From: Micromonospora lupini
Lineage (GTDB): Bacteria; Actinomycetota; Actinomycetes; Mycobacteriales; Micromonosporaceae
Direction: 5' to 3'
Assembly (NCBI RefSeq): GCF_026342015.1
Contig: NZ_JAPENL010000001.1
Coordinates: 2,790,001 to 2,854,000, forward strand
Length of the DNA stretch: 64,000 nucleotides
Part shown: positions 40,454-51,700 of the stretch, in pieces
Layout of the letters: each line of letters opens with the position of its first letter
Position numbering within the stretch: the stretch's first letter is position 1
Position numbers and translations under genes: made by a program
The notes under the pieces: model-generated
Seen by the model: the letters and a program-made list of their open reading frames with translations, nothing else
Databases searched by the model: none
What the model was told of the DNA's origin: nothing

Positions 40454-40932
40454 GCGCCCGGCCAGAAATGCTCGCGACCAAGGGGTTGCCGGGGTGCGGC
40501 AAGACCACGTTCGCCGAGCAGTGGGTCGCCGAGGACCGGTCGAACCGGGCGCGGATCAGCCGCGACGACACGCGGAAGATGCTGCACGGCGGGTGGATCG
40601 GCACCGAGGAGCACGAGCGGCAGGTGACCGTCGTGACGCACGAGGGCATCCGGGGCCTGCTGCGCCTCGGGGTGTCGGTGGTGGAGGACAGCACCAACCT
40701 CGACGACCTGCACCTGCTGCGGTTGGCGGAGATCGCGGAGCAGGTGGGTGCCTGGTATCGGGTGGTCGACTTCACGAAGGTCCCGTTCGAGACGTGCGTG
40801 GCCCGCGACGCCCGCCGGGAGGGTCCGGCACGGGTGGGCCGGGCCGTGATCCTGGCGATGCACCAGCGGTATTTGCAGGGCGGTGGGCAGGACCGGGCGT
40901 TGCCGCCGTCGCCACTGCTCCCGGTCCGGTGA
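40450..40932 (+). CDS. P-loop kinase resembling T4 polynucleotide kinase
   Basis: 160 residues from ATG 40450. Walker A GLPGCGKTTFAEQW (residues about 13-26), ISRDDTRKML after it, a Walker-B-like VVEDSTNLDD and a lid arginine motif RDARREG. This is the order in the kinase domain of T4 Pnkp and related AAA_33 kinases that phosphorylate 5'-OH ends of RNA or DNA. The phosphatase half of T4 Pnkp is absent here, but a HAD phosphatase is encoded 570 bp downstream. 5'-OH RNA kinase activity is inferred. Confidence 0.75.
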   Translation: MSARPEMLATKGLPGCGKTTFAEQWVAEDRSNRARISRDDTRKMLHGGWIGTEEHERQVTVVTHEGIRGLLRLGVSVVEDSTNLDDLHLLRLAEIAEQVGAWYRVVDFTKVPFETCVARDARREGPARVGRAVILAMHQRYLQGGGQDRALPPSPLLPVR

Positions 40933-40933
40933 A

Positions 40934-40998
40934 CTTGGCAGAAGTCCTGGCAGGTCAGGCCCGCTTGCCGTAGCTTGATAGATGTAACCACTACTGAT
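40934..40998 (+). promoter_or_regulatory. Element promoter/operator module 12
   Basis: Half-site CTTGGCAG, AAGTCC, -35 TGGCAG, 17 bp, -10 TAGCTT at 40971, then CTTGATAG (40974) / CTACTGAT (40991). Spacings 40 and 17 bp. Drives the 41016 operon including the HAD phosphatase. Confidence 0.8.
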
Positions 40999-41015
40999 AT
41001 TCGATGGGGGACGTC

Positions 41016-41225
41016 ATGGTCACCGCCACCCAAACCGCGCCGAGCACCTACGTCCTCGACGCCCCTCGCGTCGCCCAGGGCCAGCAGTTCACCGCCCACG
41101 GCAACACCTTCCACATCGTCGGCGAGCCGATCGCCGCCGGCTGGAACTCGGCCACGGTCCGCGTCCGCGAGGTCGGCGGCACCCACGACGGCAACGAGTT
41201 CGCCGCCTACCTGCACGCACGCTGA
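41016..41225 (+). CDS. Small beta-rich protein
   Basis: 69 residues from ATG 41016 with GGGGGAC just upstream; ATG 41004 is in frame. Predicted small beta barrel (AQGQQFTAHGNTFHIVG). No family recognised. Confidence 0.55.
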   Translation: MVTATQTAPSTYVLDAPRVAQGQQFTAHGNTFHIVGEPIAAGWNSATVRVREVGGTHDGNEFAAYLHAR

Positions 41226-41237
41226 GGAGCCATAACC

Positions 41238-41507
41238 ATGACCACCTGCCCGGACCTGACCGCCTTGCAACTCGCCGACGAAGCGCACACCCACGACGAA
41301 CCCCGGCTCGGTCCGGGCGTCTACCCCAGCAAGGGTCACGCCCTCCTGGTCGGCGTCAACCGGCGCAACCTGACCGTCCTCGACCTCGGCGGCGCGATCA
41401 GCGTCGGGGGAATCGAGGTCGAGAACCCCGACGACCTCATCGCCCTCGCCGACCACCTGCGCGAGCGGGCCGACCGCATGGCCGAACGACTGCGGGCACG
41501 GCGATGA
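41238..41507 (+). CDS. Small hypothetical protein
   Basis: 89 residues from ATG 41238. Beta-rich centre and a basic C-terminal helix (ALADHLRERADRMAERL). Overlaps the HAD gene by 4 bp. No family recognised. Confidence 0.6.
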   Translation: MTTCPDLTALQLADEAHTHDEPRLGPGVYPSKGHALLVGVNRRNLTVLDLGGAISVGGIEVENPDDLIALADHLRERADRMAERLRARR

Positions 41508-42289
41508 GCCTGTACCCGACCAAGACCCGCGTGCGGCTGCTCCAGGACGTCGCCGACGGTCTGGTGCAGTTCTCGCCACACGGGCACCCGGCCGTGGCGA
41601 ACGTAGCCACCACTCCCCCGGCGAACGTCCTCGCGGCGGCCAGCGAACAGCGGCAGGCCGGGTGGATCCACGTCGACATCACTGAGGGCAAAGACGTCCT
41701 CGGCGCGTACCCGTACAACCCGACCGGCGCCGGCTGGGGCATCCTCGCCGCCCACGGCAACCCGGACCTCGACAGCTTGCCGCCGGTGTGGCTCCTCGAC
41801 GTCGACGGCGTCGTCAACGCCCGCGAGCCCGGCTGGTCCGCCGCGGCACGCGAGGGGACGGCGTACTACTCCGGCGTCGACTACATCCTCCGGTGGGCAC
41901 CCGCCCTCATCGAGCGCATCGAGGCCCTGCACCTGGCTGGCACGGTAGAGGTGCGTTGGTGCTCCACCTGGTGTGCGTACGTGGACCAGCTCGAACGGCT
42001 CTGGTCGCTGCCCGAACTGGGCCGGGCCTTCACCGAGGACATCAACGGGTACGCCGCGATCTTGGCGAAGATCGCCGCCGCCCGCCGGGTCATCGCTGAG
42101 GGCCGCCGGCTGGTCTGGACCGACGACGACGTGGTGCCGATGCCCAACGACGGCCCCCTGCACGGGGAGCTGACCGCCGACGGGCGGGCACTGCTGATCC
42201 GCCCGGACCACCGGGTTGGGTTGCAGCCCGAGCACCTGGACGCGATCGAGGCGTTCGCCCAGCAGACCGAGGATGCACGCCATGGCTGA
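41504..42289 (+). CDS. HAD-like phosphatase of the RNA-repair (SAK) type
   Basis: 261 residues from ATG 41504. Residues about 90-215 carry HAD motifs: motif I WLLDVDGVVNA, motif II VRWCSTW and motif IV LVWTDDD. This resembles the HAD domains of Swiss-army-knife RNA repair proteins (HAD_SAK). Such domains remove 3'-phosphates or 2',3'-cyclic phosphates. The N-terminal 85 residues are of unknown function. With the 40450 kinase it could reconstitute both activities of T4 Pnkp. No RNA ligase is visible in the window. Confidence 0.75.
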   Translation: MSLYPTKTRVRLLQDVADGLVQFSPHGHPAVANVATTPPANVLAAASEQRQAGWIHVDITEGKDVLGAYPYNPTGAGWGILAAHGNPDLDSLPPVWLLDVDGVVNAREPGWSAAAREGTAYYSGVDYILRWAPALIERIEALHLAGTVEVRWCSTWCAYVDQLERLWSLPELGRAFTEDINGYAAILAKIAAARRVIAEGRRLVWTDDDVVPMPNDGPLHGELTADGRALLIRPDHRVGLQPEHLDAIEAFAQQTEDARHG

Positions 42290-42725
42290 CGGCACCCGCA
42301 AGGCCATCGGGCTGTCGCCGCCGATGCTCGAACTGCTGACCGACATCGCGACCAAACCGCAGATGTTCATCACCCGGTGGTCCGTCTGGGACCGCACCGC
42401 TCGCGCCCTGATCGCGAGAGGGCTCGCCGAAATCGTGGGTGCCAGCTACTACCAACAGTACGAGCTGCGAATCACCGACAAGGGACGCGCCGAGGCTATC
42501 CGCAGGGGTATCGCCGGAACCCCGGCCGCCATACCGGAGCCGAGCGATCCCGAATGCGACGGACTGTGCGTGTCCGCCGCCGACATCGGCGTGGGTCGCC
42601 CTGACCAGATCGCTTACCCCCACCCTTCGTGCCCGCTGCACGCACCCGGCGAGGTTTGCCAGTGCGGCCAGCCTGACCGGTGCCTGTCGCCGACTCACAG
42701 CCGCGCCGAGGCCCCCCGTGAGTGA
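42282..42725 (+). CDS. Winged-helix-like protein with cysteine tail
   Basis: 147 residues from ATG 42282 (8-bp overlap). Residues 10-70 look like a winged helix (LELLTDIATKP, RALIARGLAEIV, YELRITDKGRA). C-terminal CDGLC and CQCGQPDRC motifs suggest a zinc site. DNA or RNA binding is plausible. No named family. Confidence 0.6.
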   Translation: MADGTRKAIGLSPPMLELLTDIATKPQMFITRWSVWDRTARALIARGLAEIVGASYYQQYELRITDKGRAEAIRRGIAGTPAAIPEPSDPECDGLCVSAADIGVGRPDQIAYPHPSCPLHAPGEVCQCGQPDRCLSPTHSRAEAPRE

Positions 42726-45700
42726 CCTCGCCCCGCAGCGCCCCGACGTCGACCCACTGGCCGAGCTGCTGGCCTCCCTCAGCCCTGAGGAAGCCGCCCG
42801 ACTCGCCACCATGCGCGCGGACCTCCACGGCTGCGGCTACGTCGACACCGACGAGCACGGCCGCCTCCGCCCCGGGGTGCGGGTCTACCACCGCGGCCAC
42901 CAGTGGCCGGGGGCCTCGGACGGCACCGGGACGGCTCTGGTGTTGACCGAGAAGCCGGACTCCGGGTGGTCCCGTAGCTGGGGGGCCGCCGACATTGAGT
43001 TGATCGTCCTGTGGGACAAGGCCCAGTTCGGATCACGGTTGTCGCAGGTGGCCCAGTACCACGTCTACGCAGTCGAGGTGCTGCCGGAGACGGGCGGGAC
43101 GACGTGACGACGCCCAGCGTGGAGGTGATCGCGCGGCCGAACGGCAAGGCGTACCGGCCGCGCAAGGCTGGGCTTCGTGCCCGACCGTGGGAGGACGACA
43201 GCGGTTGCGGGGTGGTGGTGTTCGGCACCCTCGACCCGGATCGAGCCCGGCGCTTCGCTGGGGAGATGTGCGCTTACTGGTACGACCTGCCGGCGGTGGT
43301 GAACCCGCAACCGGGCTGGTACCGCGACGGCTTCCGGTACGGCGAGCGGGCCTGGGTGCGGGACGAGAAGCGTGGGGCGCCGGGCGTGATGTTCGCGGCC
43401 GAGGATGGTCCGCTGTGTCGGGGGTGACTGCTGTCGCTGCCCCACCGGCAGCCGGCGAGGTTGACGAGTTCGTGGGCCAGTGGCCGGAGTTCCTGACCCG
43501 CGCCCGCGTGCGGGAGATCGTCCCCGCCTGCGACAGCGTCGACCCTGCCCTGTTCTTCCCCGGCCCGGGGCAGAGGCCCGACGGGGCCAAGGCGGCGTGC
43601 CGGGGGTGCCCACTGCTTGAGGACTGCCGCGCGTGGGCGCTGTCGCGGCCGAAGTATCAGCTGTATGGCATCTGGGGCGGGATGACCCGGCAAGAACGCA
43701 TCAACGCTGCGGCGGCGCAGCCAGGAAGGACCACCATTCGATGATCGAGATCCTGCATGAGAACCCGTGGCTGTCCCTGCGGGCCGTCCGCGACCCAGAG
43801 CGGGGCATCAACGGGTACGTGTTCTCCCACGAGGACCGCTGCCAAGGCCGCATCGTTGCGGTGCTGCCGTTTATCGATGCCTGCTCCGGCCGCCACTACC
43901 TGGTCCGGAGCGAGGTAACCCCCTGCTGGTCACTCGACCCGCAACTGTCGGCCCTCACCGGCGGCTACGAGGGCGGCGACATTGAGGACGACGCGGTGCG
44001 GGAGGTGCTGGAGGAGTCCGGGTACACCATCACCCGCGCCGACCTCATCCCCCTCGGGGAGAGCTACGCCAGTAAGAGCGCCGACACCGTATACAGCTTG
44101 TTCGCGGTCGACGTCACCGGCCGGACCCAAGAGGCGGCCGTCGGGGATGGGAGCCTGCTGGAGGCGCAGGGGTCGACGGTGTGGCTCGACGACGTCGAGG
44201 TGTGCCAGGTGCGTGACCCGCAGGTCGCCGTGATGGTCATGCGGCTCGGACACCATCGGCGATGACCGTCCAGGATGTCGCCGGCCAGGGCAAACCGGAG
44301 CCGACAACGGCGCTCCGCTGCCCCGACCGGGCACGCCGACGTGACCGCTGCACCGACACGTTTCCGGTCCCGCCGGCAGATCCAGACGCGGCCCTGGCCG
44401 AGGTGATCGCGCACCTGACCGGCGACCGGCACTGCCTCGACATCGCCGACGCCACCCGGCTCCTCATCGTCATCGACGAAATCCAGATCCTTCGGGAGGC
44501 AGCGTGAACGTCCTCGGCTATCTGCTCGGCCTGGCGACCATCCCCGCCCTGGTGGGTGGCTGGTGGCTGCTCCGCTTCGCCAACCAGCAGGTCCGGCGAG
44601 CCGTCAACGCGGTGGTCCTGCGGGTGGAGCCTCAAGACGGACGGGAACGGGCGAGGCTTGGCGCGGCGGCGGCGTGTTCCCGCCGGGTCTACATGACCGA
44701 GGCCGGCGGTGTGACCGTCGCCGTGCTGCTCGGGCACGACCGGTCGCAGTGGCCGGAGCTGCATCGGGTAATCCGGCAGGTGATCGCACCGGTGAGAGCA
44801 CCGCGAGTCCGGGCGCCGGGCGAACGAACCCCGCACGACCCGGGCATCGACTACACCGACCAGGACGTGTGATGTCGGACTTTTGGATGGGGGTGCTCGC
44901 CACGTTCGCCGCGGTGGTGGGCTTGCCGAGGGGCTGCGGCGGGCCAGGAGGGCCATGCCGCCTGGTGAAAGCTGAGCTACCGCTCGGTTTGTAGCAGGCG
45001 TGATACGGCGTGGCACCCTCCTAACAGCGGAGCGTGCTGGGACAGTTACTCCACTGTGGGAACACTCGACGGTGAAACTAGCGGACCGTTCGCCCGGCGA
45101 ACTGGGGCGAGCCGGCCATGATCGGTGCCCGACCGGAGGTCAGGAGCCGACAGCCGGATTGATTGTCGCAGGACAAGCGCGACACTCCGCCTCGCCGCCG
45201 CCACGAGACATACGATGAATGTGACGCTCCCGCCACCCAACGTTCACCTCCGGACGGGCGCGTTGGACCGGAAGTCCCGCTCACGGGATCGAACAGGGGG
45301 TACAGAGTTGACAGGCCCGCCCCGGCGCCCCGCAGCCACCACCCCGGCCGACGCCATCACGAAGCGAGCGCAGATGCGCCGCGAGCAAGCCGTTGAACAC
45401 ATCCTCGCGCGACGCCGCGAAGCCAAGCCCCCGCGCCGATACACCCAGGTCACGCTCCTCGTCGCCGCAGCGGCGCTCGTTGACTGGATGCTGGTCGTCG
45501 TGCACGCCGCAATCGACCGGCACCAACCCGTCGACGCTGGCCTCGCCACCCACCTCTGCGTCGCCGGTACCCTCGCCGGCTGTGCTGCTGTCCTCGGCGC
45601 AGGGTGGGCGCTGCTCAAGGACCGCGCGAACCGCGACAAGGACCGCGACGAGATCGAAGAGGACCGGCAGGAGCGGTGGTCTACGTGGGTCGATCACGTC

Positions 45701-48700
45701 ATGGAGTCCATGCGTGAACGGGAACTAGCCGCATGGGCCGATGGGATTCGGATCGCGGGTAGCGGCCCGACCGAACCCGCGCAGGCCCTCAGGCAGGCGA
45801 GCGGCGGTAGCTCGAACCCCAACGATGAGCCGACGGTGGTGCTGCCCCGGCCGATCCGGACCGCGCCAGCGAAGGGCCGCGCCGCGAGTCCGCGCTTCGG
45901 GCACAACGAGGGGCGTCGGTTCCCCCACCAGGGTTAGACGCCGCGCATCACGTCAATGCGGTCGTACGCCCGCTGCGCTCGCGCTCCCTTGGCGACCGAC
46001 CCGTACAACAGAAGCATCTGCCTCGACTCCCAGCCGTTGAGTTCCATCAAGTCGCCCTCCTCCATCCCAGCGTCAAGGCAATTGTGGGTGAACGTGTGCC
46101 GGAACAGGTGCGGGTGAATCTTCATGCCGAGGCGGGCGCCGCGACGTCGGACGATCTGGCGCACCCCCGACGGCGTCATCGGAACGCTGCGCCGCACCCC
46201 AATCCACAAGGCGTTGGTGAACCTCGACGCCTTGTGTTCAGCGCGCTTGCGCAGGTAGCGGTCGAGCGCGAGCGCGGCTTTGACGTCGAACTTAACCACG
46301 CGCTGCTTGCCTCCCTTCCCCGTCACCAGGGCGGTCCGCTTGGCCACGTTCACGTCGTCGAGTTCCAGGCCGGTGATCTCGGCGAGCCGGCAGCCGGTGG
46401 CCGCGAACAGTCTCAACAACGCGGCGTCGCGGCGGTCCTCGAAGCCTTTACCGCGCTCCGCATCCTTGATTAGCACGGCCATCTGTTCGGTCTCGATGAT
46501 GGGTTTGCGCTTGGCCCCTAATTTCTCTGGCGGCGGTGCCTTGAACTTGTCGAACGGGTCCGGGACTTCCTCTTCGGCGGCGTACCACTTGAAGAAGGCT
46601 TGCAGCGCGCGGCCGATGTTGTTGCGGTAGCCGCGGGCGTACTCGATCTCCTGCATGTAGAGGAAGAACAGCCGCAACTCATCGCGGCTGACGTCGCCCC
46701 ATGAGCGCACCTTCGTGGTCTTGGTCAACCACTGAGCGAGCCACCTCGCCGCGTCGGTGTAAATCTCGATCGTCTTGGGCGACCGCTCCGCGATCTGAAG
46801 TGACAGCTCAAACGAGCCGATCCAGGGTCCGAACGCCCCGATGTCCGTGGGCAGATCACCGCGTCTACTGGCCATGGCAGCCTCCATCGAGCACCCGCGT
46901 GTGATTCGAGGGCTGTCGGGAACGACGGCCGGAGGGCACTACTGGGGCGCGATGACGCCGCTGAGGGTGCTCCTGACTCCAACCGTGCCTCGCTGGTCCG
47001 TCTACGGCCGTCTGGCGGGCCGGCGGATCGGCGAGGGCTGTTCCCGCTGCAACGACTAAGCGGGTGCTCGCTGAACGATTAAGCGTATGGAAAGTGCTGC
47101 ACGCCCTCGACGTTTTGCCTGGTCGGAGGGGGGTTGTGGGCGCGGCAGGTTTCGAACCTGCGACCCCCCGCTTGTAAGGCGAGTGCTCTCCCACTGAGCT
47201 ACGCGCCCGGATCGCCCGTGTGCGGCGGGCCGGTGGCTGGCAAGCCTACCTGTTCGCCGCCGACCCGGCCGCACGCGTACCCCTGTCAGGCGGTCGCGTC
47301 GGCGATGGCCTTGCGCCAGCCCTGCTGGTCGCGGGCCTCGCCGGGGCCGTTCAGCTCGGCGAAGCGGACCACGCCGGCCTTGTCGATGACGAAGGTGCCC
47401 CGGTTGGCGAAGCCGGCCACGTCGTTGAAGACCCCGTACGCCTGGGCGACGGCGCCGTGCGGCCAGAAGTCGGCAAGCATCGGGAACTGGTAGCCCTCGC
47501 GCTCGGCCCAGATCTTGTGGCTGTAGGCCGAGTCGACGCTGACGGTCAGCACCTGGACGTCGTCGTTCACGTACTCGTCGAGGTTGTCCCGCACCTCGCT
47601 CAGCTCACCCTGGCAGGTGCCGGTGAAGGCGAGGGGGTAGAAGACCAGCAGCACGCTGCGCCGGCCACGGAAGTCCGACAACCGGACCTCCTGGTTGTTC
47701 TGGTCCTTCAGCACGAAGTCCGGCGCCTCGGCGCCAACCGCGATGGGCATGCGAACTCCTGGGGGGGTCGAGTCGGGGACGACGCCAGCCTGCCACACCC
47801 GGCGGCGCGGGCCGCCGGGCGCGAGGGGAGCGGATCGGGCTACTTCTTGGCCTTGGCTCCACGGCGCAGCACCAGGCGGGCGCCGCTCCAGTCCCGGCCG
47901 GCGTTGACGGTCGAGGTCTGCTGGAGGCCGGCGGTGGGCGCGGACTCCGCGACCTCGCTCGGCTCGACGTGCCCGTCACGCCCCGCCTTCGGGGTGAGCA
48001 GCCACACGACCCCGTTGTCGGCCAGCGGGCCGAGGGCGTCGACGAGAAGCTCGAAGAGGTCACCGTCGCCGTCGCGGTACCACACCAGCACGGCGTCGAC
48101 CACCTCGTCGGTGTCCTCGTCGACCAGATCTCCACAGCGGTCGGTCAGGGCGTCGCGGAGATCCTGGTCGACGTCGTCGTCGTACCCCATCTCCATGACG
48201 ACCATCCCCGGTTCGATGCCGAACCGGTCCGCCAGGCTGCGTACCCCGTCGGCGGCCTGACCAGCGGTCGCGCTCACTGTCGCGTGCCTCCTCATCTCGT
48301 CCCTGCTCGCGGCGTCGGACCGACGCCGTCAGGCAAAGTCCACACAGTTGTTCCTCTGCGCGCAAGTGGCGCACCGGGTGCAACGGAATTTACCGTGCCA
48401 GCAGCGTACGGGCACCGTCGGTAATGGCTTCCGGGGAGACCAGAACGTGACGTGCTGCCGGACCTAATGGTACAAACGAGTCAACTCCGGCCACCCGTCG
48501 CGCGGCACCGACATATCCGGCGTCGACAAGCGCGGCGATCACTCCCTCGCCGACCCCGCCCGACCGGCGTGTCTCGTCCACCACCAGCACCCGGCCGGTG
48601 GCCGAGGACTCCCGGATGATGTCGGCCACCGGCAGGGGCGCCAGCCAGCGCAGGTCCACCACGCGGGTGCCCACCCCCTCCTCGGCGAGGACGGCGGCGG

Positions 48701-51700
48701 CCCGCAGCGACATCCGCACCCCGTTACCGAACGTGATGATGGTCAGGTCGTCGGCCGAGCCGACCCGGTAGACGCGCGCTCGGCCGATCGGCACGTGCCC
48801 GGCCACCCACGAGCCGGGCTCCGGATAGCCGGCCAGCCACTCCCCGTCACCCTCGGTGTACAGGTCGCGGGTGTGGTAGAGCGCGATCGGCTCCAGGAAC
48901 ACGCAGACACTGCCGTCCACCGCGGCACTCGCCAGACAGGTCCGCAGCATGGGCGCGGCGTCGTCCGGCCGCGCCGGCACCGCGACCACCAGACCCGGCA
49001 CATCCCGGAGTACGGCCACCGAGTTGTCGTTGTGGAAGTGCCCCCCGAAGCCCTCCTGGTACGCCAGCCCGGCCACCCGCACGACCATCGGGTTGCGGAA
49101 GGCGCCCCGCGAGAAGAACTGCATGGTGGCGGCCTCGCCGCGCAGTTGGTCCTCGGCGTTGTGCAGGTACGCCAGGTACTGGATCTCCGGCACCGGCAGC
49201 ATCCCGGCCAGCCCGGCGCCGAGGCCCAGCCCCAGCACCGACGTCTCGTCGAGCAGGGTGTCGAAGACCCGAGCCGCCCCGAACCGGTCCCGCAGGCCCT
49301 TCGTCACGCCGTACACGCCGCCCTTGGCGGCCACGTCCTCGCCGAAGACTGCCATTCGAGGGTGGTCGAGCAGCCCGTCGGCGAGCGCCGCGTTGATGCT
49401 CTGCGCCAGGGTGAGCGGGCCGGCCAGCTCCGGCGGTTTGCCCCCGAACGCCTCCTCCCGCACCGCCGAGCCCGGCCCGCTGGCCCGTGCCGCCGAGTCG
49501 GCAACCGCCCGGGCCACCCGCACCGGACGGCGGGGCGCCAGCGCCGACACCACGTCGGCGGCGGAGGCCAGCTTCGGCTCGCTCAGCACCTCCTCGGCCA
49601 GCCGGCGGACCTGCCAGCCGGTCTCGTCGTACCGGGCCAGCAGCTCGTCGGCGGTCGCCACGCCGGCGTCCACGAGCTGCCGGGCCGTGGCGGCCACCGG
49701 ATCGGCCTGGAGGTCCTCGGCCAGCTCGGCGGAGCTGCGGTACGCCGATTCCGCGTCCGCGCCGGCGTGGCCCATCAGCCGGACCGTGCGCAGGTGCAGC
49801 ACGGCGGGCCGCCGGTGCCGGCGCACCCAGGCGGCGGCCTCCCGCGCCACCTCGTACGCCCGCACCGGGTCGGCCCCGTCGGCGCTGAGGTAGTGGATGC
49901 CCGGCTTGGCGCGCAGGGTCGCCTCGACCCAGCCCTCCGGCGAGCGGACGCTGATGCCCAGCCCGTTGTCCTCGCAGACGAAGAGCACGGGGATGCGCAG
50001 CCCGGCGTGGTCGTACCAGCCGGCGGTGTTAAAGGCGGCGGTGGCGCTGGCGTGGTTGACCGACGCGTCGCCGAACGAGCAGACCACTATGGCGTCCGGT
50101 GGCCAGGGGGCGTGTGCCGCGCCGGCCCCGCTGCCGACCCGCACCCCGGCCCCGGCACGCCGTCCGGCGGTGTCCAGCCGGCGCAGCCGCTCCACCGCCA
50201 GCCCCATCCCGACCGCGCGGGGCAGGTGCGAGGCGATGGTGGAGGTGGTCGGCACGATCGCCAGGTCGGCGCGGCCGAACACCTTGTGCCGGCCACCGGC
50301 GATCGGCTCCTCGCTGGAGGCGACCATTCCGCGCAGCACGTCCCGGGCCGCCTGCGCGTACGCCGCGAATCCCCCGACGGGTGGCGCGGACCCGGCCGGC
50401 TCGGGTTCGGCGGCCGACTCCGGCTCGGACGCGGAAGCGTCGGCGGCGTCGGCCACCTGGGCGGCGCGGACGCAGTAGAAGGCCCCGGAGCGGTAGTGCA
50501 GCAACGCCGGGTCGGTGGGGCGCAGCGCGGCGGCGACCACCGCGTTGCCCTCGTGTCCGGCCGAGCCGATCGTGTAGAAGCCCTCGCCGAAGCTACGCAG
50601 CCAGCGGCCGGCCAGGTCGAGCTGCCGGCTCGTCACCTGGGCGTCGAACAGGTCCAGCAGCTGGGCGCCGGTCAGCGGAGCGTCGTCAGTGACCGGGTCG
50701 GCGGGGTCGCGCCGCCGCTGCGCGGCGGGGAGTGCCGCCAGCGTCTCCCGGAAGCGGTCGTCGAGATCTTGCGGGGTGGTCACGTCGCACAGCATTACCG
50801 ACGCAGGCCCTGGTCGCCCAGTGGGACACGGCCGCGCCGCGCCGACTCACCGCCTGTCGCACTGCTCCGGGCAGCCGTCGTCGGACACCTTCCACACCAG
50901 GTCACGAAGGGTGCCCAGCTCCTCGTCGCTGAGCGCGGCCAGGAGTCGGGAGTCGGACATCACCTCGATCACCCCGGCGCGTACGCCCCGGCCCGGACCG
51001 GTCACGACCAACGTCTTCTGCCGGCGGTCGGCCGGGTCGGTGCGGCGCTCGACCAGCCCGGCCTGCTCCAGCTTGTCGACGAGCGCCGTCACGTTCGAGC
51101 GGTCGCAGCCCAACCGTTCGGCCAGGTCCCGGGCCGGCGACGGGCGGTCCGGGTCCAGCTCGTGCAGCGCCCGGGCGGCCGCCGGCGTGAGCCCCAGCGC
51201 GGCGAACGCGGAATCCTGCCGGTGCCGCAGCGCGGCGGAGACGTGGGCCATCCGCCGCACCACGTCGGCCGCCAGGGCTGCGCGATCCTCCGGCCCACCC
51301 GCTCGCGTCACGGCTCACATCCTACGCAGCGCGCTGTTCGTCCAGCTCAAGCCGCACCACCCGGAAGATCCGCGCGGGCCGGTCAGGCGGGGAGGAAGGA
51401 GAAGCGGACCTGACGGGTGGGGTTGTCGCCGTTGGTGTCGACCAGGCAGATGGACTGCCAGGTGCCCAGGGCCAGCCGTCCGTCGAGCACCGGCAGCGTC
51501 GCGTACGGCGGGACGAAGGCCGGCAGCACGTGGTCGCGGCCGTGGCCGGGTGAGCCGTGCCGGTGCCGCCAGCGGCTGTCGGTGGGCAGCAGCGCGTCGA
51601 TGGCGGTGAGCAGGTCGTCGTCGGAGCCCGAGCCGGTCTCGATGATCGCCAGCCCGGCGGTGGCGTGCGGCACGAAGACGTGCAGCAGGCCGTCTCCCTC